A stretch of 64,000 nt of DNA from positions 3,814,918 through 3,878,917 of the forward strand of contig CM076651.1 in assembly GCA_038496675.1 (NCBI GenBank), read 5' to 3'. The stretch comes from Rachycentron canadum. Its lineage: Eukaryota > Chordata > Actinopteri > Carangiformes > Rachycentridae. Positions 48,475-61,400 of this stretch are shown piece by piece (position 1 is the stretch's first letter; every line of letters begins with the position of its first letter). The position numbers and the translations under genes are program-made. The notes under the pieces were generated by a model. The model was not told the DNA's origin and searched no databases. It saw only the letters and a program-made list of their open reading frames with translations.

Positions 48475-51400
48475 CACAATACGCGTGTTAACCAGCAGCC
48501 GCCTGTTGAGGATGCACGTTAATCCTCTGTGGCTTCAATTGCTCAAAGCTGCAGCCAACTGAGGCTTGTTTGATGCTAAATGAAACCTTGACACATGTGC
48601 AACACAAATGTGGAAAACCATGCATGTGCAGTCGTGGCATCATCATCATCATCGTCGTCGTCGTCAATGAACTGCACTGACCTCATGTGAACACTTTATT
48701 TTAGCCTGTTAAAGCCATAAACCAGTGATATGACTAACAATTATCTTTTATTGCCAATTAACTTCCAAATTAACTGCTCGTAAAACATCTGAAAGCAGTG
48801 AAAATAACCCTCGGACCATCTTCTTCTGTCTGACTAACAGTACATACCCAACAATGAACAGCAGCAAGTTGCCAACATGGAACAGATTTGTTAATGAATA
48901 GACTGTAAGATTATTTGAAGACAGGTTTTCTTTTGATGGACTAATAGTTGCAGCTCTATTGTGCAGTGTTTGTTTAGTTTATCTCTGAGAGTCATAAAGC
49001 TTCACTTCCACAGATGCAGAACGGTGTGAAGTGTTAGTTATTAGCTGCGGCGAGGGCGCTCATGCCTGTGACAGTGGCCTTTGTTAGGTTTCAGCAGAGT
49101 CTTTTTTCCTGGCCTGCCTGATGCCATGAGGTCATTGTGTTTACAACAAGCCACAAGGAACAATAGAGAGAGAGAGAGGGAGAGAGAGAGAGAGAGAGCA
49201 TGTGAGGAATGTAGGAAGTGAAACCAACGTGACATATTGCAAAGCCGGACGAAGGAAGGAGATGGCAACATCTTCTCTGACACACTGAAACGTCAGGCTG
49301 AGAACAGGCAGCTTGTGACTGAATGGTCACGAGTTTGAAAACCAGAGACAGTTTATGGAGTTGAAAGAGACTGCAGTGCTGAGAGCTGCTTCTCCTCATC
49401 CTCTCTCCTCTGATGAAGACAGAACAGTACCACTTTACAAGTAGACTATAAGGTTTATAACTCGTCTATTAATTAGCTTGTTAATAATTAATAAACCATT
49501 TCTAAGATGTTGTAACACTCTGGATAAAAAGGGACAACATTGACCCATTGCTTGCCAAATAGTGAGCCCACATTTATATCTCATGTTTACAACCATTTAT
49601 TTATCATTATCATTATTTATGAGTGATTTACAATAGGGATCCTCTAAATGCTAGTGACTCAAAGTAATCCTGCAAAATAGTGAGCCTGCATCAATGTCTG
49701 AAAACTGTTATAGCTTGTTTTTAATGGTTCACTTTTTATTTATATTTATTAGTGTTAACAGTGTGTTAACAACCAAATGAAAAGAGAATCATAAAAGAGC
49801 AGCCAGTTGCACTGACATGACTATACGTGCTGCTTCTATATCTCTCAGGACATTTTAAAAATAGAAACCAAAAAGGAAGCGAGACATGTTCGACAAATAA
49901 AACTCACACTTCCTTTCAAACGATGAAGAGATTGTCTTTGCTTTACTCTGTATGGTAAGTATGTGTTGGCTCAAATAACCACTCACATCGTTTGTTGACT
50001 GGGAAATGAGTAGGCACACACTCTTGTTTGTACTTCTCTAAACAGGCAGCTGAAACTCAGAGGTGATTTTTGCTGACGTACGGTATAAGAGTGTCAGCTG
50101 GGAAACACAAATTAGGACAAAAGCTCCTGTCACGCTCACTTCTCCTCAGGTCTCCTTCAAGTATTTTCCAGGTTATTTCAGGCTTAGATACAAATAATAA
50201 AAAAAAAAAAAAATAATACAAACAGAAACTCACCAACTTTAAGTCCAGCCTCCTGGGCTGGGCTGTCTCCATGCACCTTGCACACAAACGTACACATCTC
50301 CACCGAGTTTTGGTCCTGATGGTGGAGGCCGTAGGTCTGAAAGAGACACAACACGAAACAATGAGCAGAACAAAAAAAGGTTCAGTCACTTTACTTTCTC
50401 ACCCTTTATGTGTAGGAGGTGCCTTACAAATTACCACCGATATCAGCAGTTGTGAAATCATGTGGCGCTGCAACGCAACACTGATAAACTACTGAACGTC
50501 AGTGCTGAGGAAGCCACCATGGACGGTGTAGAAAATCAGATCATATAAAGCAAGATGATTGTTTCTCTGGTCTGATAAAATACTGAAATGCTGACAGACA
50601 CACAAAAAGGGCACTGAAATCAGCTGCTGATCTCACACAGCTCATGAAGACCCAGCAGTTCATCTTCATAAACCCCAAAAACTGGCGCTCATCTGTACCT
50701 CTGAAGACTTCAGGACCGTATATTCACTCAAGCGTGGTACTTAAGCACAATTTTCAATTTAACTATTATACTTCTGCTGCTCCCAACTACATCTCTTTGA
50801 TCAGTTTCTAAATCTAAATCAATTGATGAATAATTTGGTCGATTTAATGTATTGATCACTACTTAATAAATAGGGAACAGCTTTAAATTGTGTTGTTTTG
50901 TACAACTGACTCTCTACAAAACAAAGAAATTCTGTTTATAATGTTAAAAGAGAGAAACACAGTGAAAAAATGACTAATTTGTTATTAAAGCGGTTCATTT
51001 TTAATACAGCAGCCAGTCATTTCAGCTCTATCATGAGGGACATTTAGGTGCTTCAGCACTAACTAACCCTTTTGATGGTGTAATATTTCCCACTTTTTAC
51101 TGAAGTAAATGATCAAAGTGCTGCTTTCACCACTGAAAGACGTCAATATTTTGTTGTCTTAGAAACAGTGTTTGTTACTTCCACATATATTTGCATTATC
51201 TTCCCTGTTTCAGTCACCAAAGTTTACAGACAGACTTCCCCTTGTCACACGACTAGTCTCACACTCTGCAAACAAGTCAAAAGACAGACAGAACCATCTC
51301 GTAAAATAACACACAAGTTATCAAGATTTCCATCTGTAACAGTCAAGCGTTCCTATTAAAACACAAATCCAACTTGGATGAATTGGTCTTGTGGAAATTT

Positions 51401-54400
51401 GCAATGATTCAGATCTGCCTGTGTCTGAGCCTGCTGCTGGTTTAATGTGAGCTTCCTACTCAGCAGCTTTAAAGATAAACATAAAAACCATGCAAATATC
51501 ATTGAAAGGCAAATATCACATTTGCATGCTGGCTCCCCAGGCCTGACATTAGTTTTAACGTAACAGACAAGGAAGGAGGAAAACCACCACGAAGACAAGA
51601 CTCCAAAGTCATCTCAGCCTTTTTCTGTCGCTCATCAAACTGGCCCTCATGATCTCACTTCCTTCTGGCCACAGGCAGGCAGGAAGGGCGGAAACCTCCA
51701 ACGAACCCATAAATAGAACAATATATCTTCTCCAGTGCTTCACTTCTTCTGACAACCAAACCATTACAATATCCTTATTATTGCAATAATTTAATGATTG
51801 CCGTGAAAACTATTTCAAGAATGGCGCCTGTTTGACAGAGCCGACTTTGTGAGGCGACGCTTCAGGGGGACATGAGCGTTGTGATGGAGATCAGAGAGAT
51901 ACTGGGGTCAAATGTGCGAAGCTTCTGCCTGCTGAGCGGGTTGTGTGTGTGTGTGTGTGTGTGTAAAGCAGGTATTACATGGGAAGCGTGTGAGTAAACC
52001 ACACAGCTTAAAATAAAAACGCTGGGAGAGAGACAGAAAAAAAACGATCTCTCGAGTCATGAGACTAACATCAACAAGTTATTTGACTGATGCTTGACCT
52101 TTCAGGTTGGCAAATGCTCAGATTAAGAGATTCACAGTCCTTCAGTTAGTCAAGTTTCATCTGTTGACAGAGATGCGGCCGATCAGGGAAATCCTGCTAA
52201 ATGGCACTCAGAATTTCCCCCCAAGCCCATATCTGTTAAGCATCTTACCTGGATCTCGAAACCAAACGCCTCCTCTTCTTTTTTCTCCAGAACAACCACT
52301 TTCCTGGAAAGAAGAGAGAGATTTTTTGTTTGTTTTTACTGGAACTCCCTCTTTTGTGTAAATCCTGTTGGTTTTACAACTTGTTTCATATCCACAGTCT
52401 GTGCACCGTGTGATAAGAGAAACTATTAGATTGTGCTACAAAAATTAGATGATTCCTCAAAGGGTGACTCAACAGAGAAGTATTTTCCTATCGATTTATC
52501 TGGAGATTACTTATCCTGTCAATTCATTTAGTCGATAAAATGTCAGCAAATAGCTGCAATCACAATCAGATGTCAATCAAAAGGTCCAAAGTGTCTTCAA
52601 ATGTTTTGTTTTGTCCAACCAACGGACGAAAACCCCCAAATATCCAGTTTAATGACATAGAGGAAAAGCATCTGAGAAACTGGAACCAGTGAATTTTTAC
52701 CATTTTTGCTTAAAAAACAATCAAACACATGGCAAAGTAATTTTCAAACTAATTGTTACAGGTCTGAATTAATGATTTAATTACTGTTTCAAGCAAAAAT
52801 GGTAAAAATTTGATGGTTGAAGCTTCTCAAATGTTTTCTCTGTCTCCCTTCATAATTAATTGAATTTTGAAGGAGCTGTTTGGACACAAGACATCTGAAG
52901 AGCTCTAGGACATTGTGATGAGAATTTTTCACAGTTTCCTTATGTTTTCATTCATAACTGAATTAAAGCTTAAAATATAATGGAATTTACATCAGAATCT
53001 TTGTCAGCTGGAATTATGACATTTAAGGAATCAATTATAAAGGAAGTATTGTGCAAAAAATCCAAAATTCAGGACCAATATTAGAGAAAGTAAACAAGAT
53101 GTTTATATCTGCATTCCTCTCTTCCATGTGGGTCCTTATCTAAATTGCATAACAAGAAATCTCTTGCTTGCTGCACAGGACGACTTCTGTGTCCAGCAGC
53201 ATCTGTGTCGTCACAGACATTGTACAGTACAAGGGTCTGTCTGCACAAGATCTCAGGCAGAGGCAGCGACGTACATGAATAATCAAGAATATCATACATA
53301 ACAATGTCTGCATCATCAAAGATCACTTTTTGACTGAGGGCCTTTCACTCTGAGATGAAGCTGTAATGGTGGAGGAAGAACTTCAAGGATAAATGTCAGT
53401 GACTGACGAGGGGGATTGTACCTTTGTGGTTCTGGTGACTGTGTTAGGGGTTTCCACTTCTGCAGCCCGCCACCCTGCATGGAGAAAACGAAACGAGACA
53501 GACAGCATGTCAGACACCTGCGTGAAGTCAACGCATCATTACTCATGAGGGTAAACCCCAATATTTCCTGGTCACACCCACTGTACACATCAGTGCATCC
53601 ACCGGTCCATCGAGTTTTGAAGCTGCACACGTGTGCCATGCAATGTGTTTGTATTTTTAAGCTACTGGGTCATTATGCTGGTGTAGAAACATTGGCACCA
53701 AAAGCAAAAATACACGTCTGGCTGCTCTTTGTTTACATCTATAAGTGGCAACATCAGAGCACATAATTTAACATCAATTGCTAACCAAATCAACTCCCTT
53801 CAGGTTGACCTATTTCACATGTAAGATCATTTAGGACAGTCCGTACTATCCCCGGTCTATCAAAGAAACAAACAACAACATTTATATTCATTTATATTGT
53901 CTTCTAATTTATAATGATTTTTCTTTTTTCCCGCCTCAAGGTCCCAATATTTTCAAGAGCTGTGGTTTGACTTTACAGTGGTGAGGACCTGAGTCACAAT
54001 AAGTGCATTGAGTGAAAGCCCAAGTCAACAGCAGGTCAGGACCCTGCCCTACCTAACTGTATAAATAGGGAAGGTATCTGTCCAGCAGGCTCCACTAAAT
54101 CACTTACAATCAATCCACCTCTGTTCTAACTCAATCATTTTCAAATGCTGCCTCTATGAAAGGCTGCTTTGTGCTGGAGCCTCTCTGGGTAGTAAAATGT
54201 TGCTTTCTTTATGTCCCAACACTTACAGAATTGTCCCGTGCCCGTCTCAATGAGTGCATTTATTCCCAAATAACCACAGAGACCAACGGGGGTGGCTCGA
54301 GCAGGATCTCCACAATGCACTGTTGTAGCCCCTCAGCGACTGAACACTTGTAGTACGTGAGGGTTTGTGGATGACTGTGCCTGCCTCTCTTTACAGTACT

Positions 54401-55772
54401 ACACACGTCTGTTTTAAACTAGTTCCCCACTTTTTCCAGAGACTCCAAAAGGAAATATATTTCACAATAAGACAGAATAACAAGTTACCTACCACTAGTC
54501 ATGCATGCGTTTAGCGAGTATTATGCAACATGGGCTGGTGTCCAGAGCCATTCTTGACCATAAGAGAGGGAAGCTGTCAGACCCGGAAACTGGTCCTCAG
54601 CTATGGCTGATTGATTTGATTGTCTTTAGTGTGCTCTTATTTTGAGATAAACACAACATATGTACAGAGTCAAACTATTTCAAACAAAAAGCTGATTTAA
54701 TTGTACTATTTATTAATCAGTTGATTTAAATAATTTGCCTATGATTCATTGACAAACTCAGCACCTATTGGCACATTTTATAAATTCTAGCACTAAAAAT
54801 GACAAATTTCACATCGTAAGGTTTAAGTAACCTAATGATGACCATAAGAAGAAGGGATTAGATCATTTGAACTCACTGACATTTGATTGACCCCTTCTCT
54901 TGTTGCTAATACCTTGAATATTTAATTTCACAACAAACTGTGACACAACACCATCTATTATCTTCATCATCCTGAGGAGAAGAGTCATTTGTGTCTTAAA
55001 ATAGGTTCAGGTGTGGACACTGGTGTACCTGACACAGCATGTATCAGTTTCAGTGTCTGGGTGGTCCACACTTGCCCCCTGGTTGGGCTCTCAGTGAGAT
55101 GCCCCCTTTAGATAAACAGCTTCCTAAACATTTTCAGGTCAAGTCAAGTCTGAGTGGACTACACCCCAAAAAGAGACCACAAGCAAGCCCTTTATCTTTA
55201 TCAGTTCATGACCAACATTACAAACTCCTCTCCTCCTCCTAACATATGTCCAGAAATAACCAGAGGTGCTTGAAAAGGGACTGGGCAGGAATTGATGCCA
55301 AACAAGTAAAGAAAATAAATCTGCCTGCTTCAGCTGATGAAGGTAACATTTAACAAGGTCTAAGTGTCTTGAATAAACCCTTAAAAACTAAAAAGTGACA
55401 CAGGCAGAACATGACAGTGAAAGAAAACATGGATAGCTTCAGTCCACAGGAGCCAATGAATGAGGACACATGAAAACTGAAGCAAACAGTTGCTCCTTGC
55501 AGTGAAATTCAATTCAATCCATAAAGTGATGTGTTAAAAAGTGTCCTCGTGGACTTTTTTCCTGTCTCTTTTACCTTTTTGAAGTTCCTGGGCAGCGTCC
55601 CACCAGAATAAGCCAGAGTCTTGTAGTTGTAAACCTCGGAGGAGTTGGTGGGTAAATCCATGGTCCTGCAGCTGTCGGACTTTGACGAAGGGAAATAAAC
55701 GTCGGTGTCTTGGGACGCGGGTCCAGTCTCCGGCCCGCTGGAGTTCACTTTTTTGAGCCTCCTGAAAGTCAT
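45464..55772 (-). CDS. tamalin: Tamalin / GRP1-associated scaffold protein (PDZ)
   Basis: PDZ scaffold that links ARF guanine-nucleotide exchange factors (GRP1/cytohesins) to group-I metabotropic glutamate receptors and other cargo, controlling their trafficking. Exons in order: 55772-55575, 53474-53422, 52303-52249, 50336-50234, 48411-48318, 47032-46966, 46290-46224, 45951-45464; phases agree, giving 374 aa (human 395). N terminus MTFRRLKKV, then SGGTLPR. The PDZ domain is at about 85-170, with carboxylate-binding loop AFGFEIQ, TYGLHHQ, a CKVHGDSPAQEAGL block and GDTIASVN. A helical SIRKAELEARLQYLK segment and EKWDEYRSLMVQEQRLVHG follow (coiled coil, leucine-zipper region). The Ser-rich tail ends SFRRRLLKFIPGLNR, then EEEESKL, a class I PDZ ligand that can bind the protein's own PDZ. 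Exon 5 has a microsatellite as its splice acceptor. Upstream neighbour of nr4a1 on the same strand, as in human. Confidence 0.96.
46857..46902. repeat. (TG)n microsatellite
   Basis: TG run in tamalin intron 6, about 60 bp past the exon 6 donor. Confidence 0.95.
47600..47800 (+). repeat. Dispersed fish repeat copy
   Basis: It contains GATTGTTTTCATTACTGATT and CTGACAATTATTTTCTTGAC, a diverged copy of the TAGGGCTGCAACTAAC family, in tamalin intron 5. A poly(A) run follows at about 47810. Confidence 0.45.
48060..48142. repeat. Compound (ATCT)n(GT)n(AT)n microsatellite
   Basis: Three simple-repeat types abut: ATCT units to 48072, GT to about 48118, then AT to 48142. Confidence 0.95.
48414..48470 (-). 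repeat. (TG)n tract forming the tamalin exon 5 acceptor
   Basis: 57 bp of AC on plus, read as (TG)28 on the transcript, running directly into TAG and exon 5 at 48411. No ordinary pyrimidine tract separates the repeat from the AG. Confidence 0.95.
48725..48965 (+). repeat. Dispersed fish repeat copy
   Basis: ATATGACTAACAATTATCTT at the left and GGACTAATAGTTGCAGCTCT at the right are the two ends of the common TAGGGCTGCAACTAAC family. It lies in tamalin intron 4. Confidence 0.55.
49165..49198. repeat. (GA)n microsatellite
   Basis: GA run in tamalin intron 4. Confidence 0.95.
52480..53090. repeat. Inverted pair of dispersed fish repeat copies
   Basis: The left part reads forward (CTATCGATTTATCTGG, TTAGTCGATAAAATGTC, AACTGGAACCAGTGAATTTT). 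From about 52770 the sequence reads in the opposite sense (AAAAATGGTAAAAATTTGAT, GAAGCTTCTCAAATG, TGTGATGAGAATTTTTCACA). The right half, 52745-53085, is closely repeated at 56162-56464. Confidence 0.55.
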
Positions 55773-56018
55773 GCTGACTTCAAGAGTTGTTGAGAGTCAA
55801 ATTAAAATAAGGAGAAAAGACAAAACAAAACAAAACAAAAAAAAAACAATAACAAACTGTCTGGTTGTCCTCCGGCAGAGAGTGAAACCCGCGGGGCAGG
55901 ATGCTGACGAGCTGTGAGACTCAACGTGGAGCCACCTCCAACTTCACGTCTCCGCTTCTTGTGAATAAACCGGAGGCGGGGACTGGATCGTGAAGGACAC
56001 AGATGAGTGCCAATCCTC

Positions 56019-56690
56019 CCTGCTGCCTTCAAGTGCACCTCGGACATATTAGGTGTCCTACAAGCAGCATGAACTAGTGGTGTAATTTTTAAGAGCTTAG
56101 CAGTTGAACCGAAGCGGAGCCAATCGCGTATCGATAAAACACATCCACACCTGTTGTCTAACTAATTGTTGCAGGTCTAAATTAATGATCACATGTGAAA
56201 TTGTGCCCTTTATAATGAATTGAATTTTACAACCAGACATCTGAAGAGCTCAAGAGCTTTGTGATGGGGATTTTTCACAGTTTTCTGGTGTTTTCATTCT
56301 GTCATAACAGAATGAAAACAAAAAAAAAAAATCAGGAATTTACCACCAAGTCTTTGTTAATGGGGATTATTATATTCAAGGAATCAGGTATAAAGGAAGT
56401 ATTGTTTTAAAAAACAAAACAAACAAACAACAACAAAAAACAAAATGTAAGACCAATATATATTGGTGCTGATGCTCCTGCTGCCTTCATGTACACCTCG
56501 GAAATTTTAGTTGTCCTACAAGCAGCATAAACTAGTGGTTTATTTTTAAGAGTTTAGCAGTTCACACACACATTCACATCTGAGCAGCTGGAGCCAGTGA
56601 ATCTTTTACCAATTTTGCTGACAATTAGTTTACTAACTAACTAACAACAATTACTTTTCTAATTGTTACAGGTCTAAATTGATGATAATG
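56019..56690. repeat. Local tandem duplication at the tamalin 5' end
   Basis: The block at 56019-56108 (CTGCTGCCTTCAAGTGCACC, then CTACAAGCAGCATGAACTAG) recurs at 56475-56565 with a few changes (CTGCTGCCTTCATGTACACC, CTACAAGCAGCATAAACTAG). Each copy is followed by a related ATTGTTNCAGGTCTAAATT stretch (about 56165 and 56661). The unit is about 455 bp. The CCAAT-containing promoter segment is present only in the copy nearer the gene. Confidence 0.75.
56050..56130 (-). promoter_or_regulatory. Candidate tamalin promoter
   Basis: A minus-strand CCAAT box (plus CCAAT at 56120-56124) sits beside GCGGAG and CGCG-rich bases some 350 bp upstream of the tamalin ATG. The CG-rich leader 55860-56000 would then be 5' UTR. 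No TATA box is obvious. Confidence 0.35.
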
Positions 56691-57735
56691 ATAATTAATG
56701 ATAATGTATCAATAGAGAATATGGCTGCAAGGCAAGAATGAAACTTAATTTTTAGGTAATAATTCCTCTTATAGCTCCATGTATTCAGCACACTATTCTA
56801 CCTGATTTAAAATTTTAGTTTACGTCATAATGATTCAAATAGTGAATGTTTTAGCTTTTGCATCTGTTTCACTTTCACTGAGGTATGATGCATGAGCAGA
56901 GTTTTACACCAGACTAGTTCAGCTCATATGAATTGTGGAAATCACATTATTATTACTATTATTATTATTATTGTAAAAAGCAGAGTATTTTTTAATGTCT
57001 TATCATGTCCTCGTGTAACTTCACTGAATCTGAGCTGTGGCACATGTGACATAGCACTTCATATGCAAACAGTTGTGTAGATAACTCTGAGCAGCAGCTG
57101 TTGGCAAAGTTTCCAAACATATGTGATCAAATCAGTTGTTGTGATTCATCCAACAGTATTTGATTGCAGTATTTGGTGCTATCAGGCCAACCATTTACTT
57201 AAAGTTGTAAGTATTATTATTACTCACAAATACTCAGCACAAGAAGATCTGAAATGTGTCTCAGAAGAAACAGATATAGATCTACTCTCTGGCAACAGAG
57301 TTGTAAAGTGATAAATCTAGTGTAAGAGAAAGGCGTTGAAGACAATTATTTTGAGTCAGTGAACCTGATCATGTTGCAGCCATCTGAGGCCACAGACTAA
57401 AAAGAGGATGATGCCACCTTGTGGTATAACAAAAACACACAATGAATGAAGTATTAATTGTGTAGGCAAAAAGTGTATATCTAAGTGTTTTTAAAAAAGT
57501 ATAACAACTTCTGAAGCCCATACAATTTATTAAAATCTTTAGACAATGTGTTATTTCAGGCATATGACATTAACATTCTCCAGATATATTGAAATGATAT
57601 GACTGATATAGCATTTAAATAAGGACTATATATGTTAAAACTGGCTTGAACCAGTAATTTCAAATCCAAGTCATCACAATTTATAAGTTAGCTTTCTGCA
57701 CTAAACAAGTACAGTGAAGAGGCTTTCTGCCCTCA

Positions 57736-57800
57736 CACACACACACATACACACACACACACACAGAGACACACACACACACACACATACACACACACAC
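57736..57800. repeat. (CA)n microsatellite
   Basis: CA run with ATAC and GAGAC interruptions. Confidence 0.95.
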
Positions 57801-57909
57801 CTCCCAGCGGATCAACATGCAGCCCTTTTGGCAATGATTGTCCTGTTACTGTTCCCCAAAACACTTTCAAGTATCTTCTGTAATATGTGAAAAAAGTAAA
57901 ATGTATTCT

Positions 57910-57922
57910 CATCTATCTATCG

Positions 57923-57983
<61 letters not shown>
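57910..57983. repeat. (ATCT)n tetranucleotide microsatellite
   Basis: About 18 ATCT units with one CGAT variant near the left end; likely polymorphic. Confidence 0.95.
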
Positions 57984-58491
57984 CCATCTGTGCCAAATTG
58001 ATAAGAAAACATTTATCAGCCACAACAAAACAGCAATACAACATGGTCTATGTCCAAAGTGCACGTCTACACAGTGGTCTGCACATCCTCTATCTAGGCC
58101 ATAATCATAAAGAACAGATTGTAAAAGGCACATAAAGCTGGATATTCTTTTTTAGCATGATATTCACTTTATCTTATTCTAAGTTCCTACAGAGTAGCAA
58201 TTCCACTGACTGTGAAGCATTGAGACAGCAGCAACTACACTGTCGAGTATTGATAAAAACACTGAGTAAATTTGGTTAGAGTCATTTTGCCACGATGCAA
58301 ACATCTTCCCATATAGTTTGTATTCATACAGTGCCATGCTCTGATTATATGTTACACAGATGCAGAACCTTTGAAGCAGTTACTCTTACTGTTACAATGT
58401 GATTTTTCTACAACATTCAAACTAATTTTATGTATAAAAAAAAAATGTCAGCCATCTATTTACAATGAACAAGTGAATGTAGTCGTCGGTT

Positions 58492-61400
58492 TTATTTGTA
58501 GTTGAAAAAACCAGTTGATTTGGCCTGAGGAGCCATCAACATACTGGCTTGATTCTTGTGTGTGATGTGAATCTGTGAAGAAAATATAAAATGTGCAGTA
58601 AATTACATTAGAATCAAATCAAAACATTGACACTGCCTGTACTGCTAATAGTAAAATTTGCTTTAATATTTAATGTCTGCTTTGCAGTAAAGCAGCCACA
58701 GAGTTTGTTGTTGTTGTGTGTGTACTTACCGTGCAGGGAGGCTGCATCCACGGCTCTCCATCTATCTGCATCGGTAATGCTTTCTTTGTCCTGAGGGTAA
58801 AGTAGAAAGGGGTCAAAAAAATGCATCAGGTAACAAAGTTAATGACTGAGGTGGGTAATTAAAATACCAAACGGAAACCCAGCACACATTATCATTGTTA
58901 TGTAAAGATCCAGCTAAGGACCCAAAGAGGTGAGAACCCAAAGAACTTGACAAGTCTGAGCATGTCCACGTGACTGTTTCTCACCTGATAGTGATTTGTG
59001 ATGTCTTGGCAAGCCTCACGGCGCTCTTCAGGCCCGTGTATATCTGTCCCATCTCCATGGCTCCTTCAAGGCCAACAACCTCTAACCGACGGTCACTGAG
59101 ATCTGACGACAACACATGGACACGCTGAACATCCAGTGCACAGAGTGAGATCGTCGTTCAGTCAGAGACAGAACCACGTCTCAGTCAACATATTTATTCT
59201 GCATCAGAGTGGGACTCAAACAAAGAGCAAATAAGTGTAAATCAAAACATTTTTATAATAACAGTGATTCACGTGACAACACTTGCATTGATCACTTGTA
59301 TGTGAATGTTGTTTCCACTTACACTGTATAGTAACATGCTTAGCACCAAACACCAGGCTGGTGAACATAGTGGAGCATTTAGCAGCTAAAGAACCAGACA
59401 TTTCTCTGACCAAACTCAGACCTAAGAGGAGGGTGAATATTGGACTTACATTCATTAAATGGAAACATAACTCCAAGTAAATGATAATGTTGCTTTGTGT
59501 CTGCCACTTGTGTAAATAGGCAACTGTTTGCTAATAAATTTCCATGTAAACTTTAAAGATCAGTGTTTTGCTGCCCTCAAGTGTCCAGAAAAATCTGTGA
59601 CTGCAGCTATAAATACTGCAACGGTGTAAAAACACATACTAAACTCAGAGCAATGGAAGCCAGTTTCATTTAATGCCTTGCATGAATTGATTTTGGCCAC
59701 TGATCTATTTCATTTGATATATTATCGCCCTATAAAGCTGTCTAGGCAATCAGTTGCCTCTGTACACATCCAGAAGACACAGAACAACAGTTTTTTTGTG
59801 GTCCTGCTTGACTAATGTTACTACAGTGTTAACTTCCTTTTGGCATACAGACAGGTAGCAAACAGCAGGCTTATCAGGGCTTCTACGCTAAAAATACTCG
59901 CTGGTGAGAGTGGAGTCTGCAGGCTGAAAAACTAAAACAATGAGCTGAAGATGAGGTGAAAAGGCAGATGTGTGGGTTCATTAGTTCGTGAAGCCTCTTG
60001 AATGTGTCAAACAGCTGCTTGATTCACTGTTAACATAAAAACTTGAATTACTGCCTCTTGGCTGTTTTAAACCAGTCAAGTTTAAAACGGCAGCTTAGAT
60101 CCATGTCAGTCCAGGCTCATAGAACATATGTAGTGACAACTGTAGTGAAGCAATTTAATAACATGTTTTAAGTGTATTTTCAGGGCAGTAAAGTTGACCA
60201 TTGACATTTTGGATATAAAATGTCATCAATTGATTATTTGATCCAATTTGTTTGAAGTTTTTTGTCATGTTGTGACAAAGTTGTGCGTTATAGCTATAAA
60301 CATGTTTTGTGAGGTCAGTGACCTTGACCTTGGACTCTTGTAATTTCAGTGTTTCTGAGATATTGCATTCACAATATCTGAAAAAAAAAAAAACAACCTG
60401 AAAAAAATAATGTCTCTGCAATTGAGGCAGAAAAACACTGATTGCTGCCATTTAAAACCAAACCTTCTCATAATCTCCAACATTCCCTGGTTAAGATCAC
60501 TACTATCTGTGGAGTGGACATTAAAGACAAAAATACCTTGGGAGGTAACTTTCAAGATTTCTGGGTCGACAATGACTTCGGGCTCTTCCTGACTCGTCAG
60601 TCCCTTTGAGTCCCCTTTTTTGGTCTCACCCCAAAGGTTGGAGCCACCGTGCATGCTGGGAATGTTAAGTACAGCAACCCCCTCTAGAGAGAGGCTGCTG
60701 AGATCCAGGGGAGTACCACAGCACTGAAGAAGGTGCAACAAAGTGGAGCATCAGTGCACAGTCTGTCTGTGAGAACAGTTCTTTCAATGCACACTTGCAA
60801 TGAATCTAACGCTGATGCTGTGCTCTCACCTCGATTGTTAGGCTCTCGTTCAGTTTCTTGCAGGAAGCAGAGATGGTTTCTGAAGTGGCAAATTCAAAAT
60901 ACCACAGCTTGTTCTTCATTCTGCAAGCATCAAGAAGTGTGCCTTTCGGGTTTAAGTGAAATTTTACTTTCACACTATATTCTCTTCTTTCAGCACAAAA
61001 CACAGGAGGGGGAGGTGTCAAGTCATGCCACCACAGACACCTGCAGTCGCCACCTGCATTCAGTTTTTCTTTATAGCTTTAAAAAAAAAACAGTATTTGT
61101 TTTTTTCCCTAAAATTGAAAACTAGATGAAACGGTATCCCCCAGCTGTGCATCTGTGGTGGTTGATGATGATTTTTAAACTGTGTTGTGTATTAATACTA
61201 TGTTCAGGATATATTTAGCTGTTTATTTGCCGTTTGTGCCCTAGAAACCAAACATATTCCACCAAGAGTTAATTGCATACCTGCTGTTGAATTTCTGGGG
61301 ATGTTTCTCCCTCATTGTGTGAAACCGGTGTGCAATGGATGCATCCTGTCAATAAAGCAATTATCCAACAACAAAACAATAAAGCAATTACAACAGAATA

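Larger units (their letters stand above)
56691..58491. other. Intergenic between tamalin and dgka
   Basis: It contains the probable dgka 3' UTR (a minus-strand AATAAA at 57531-57526 is a possible end) and two microsatellites. Otherwise it is A+T-rich sequence with no recognisable gene. Confidence 0.65.

Noticed and set aside
57910..57983. Regular short tandem units, considered as a CRISPR-like array
   Set aside because: The units are perfect tetranucleotides with no spacers, in a vertebrate genome.
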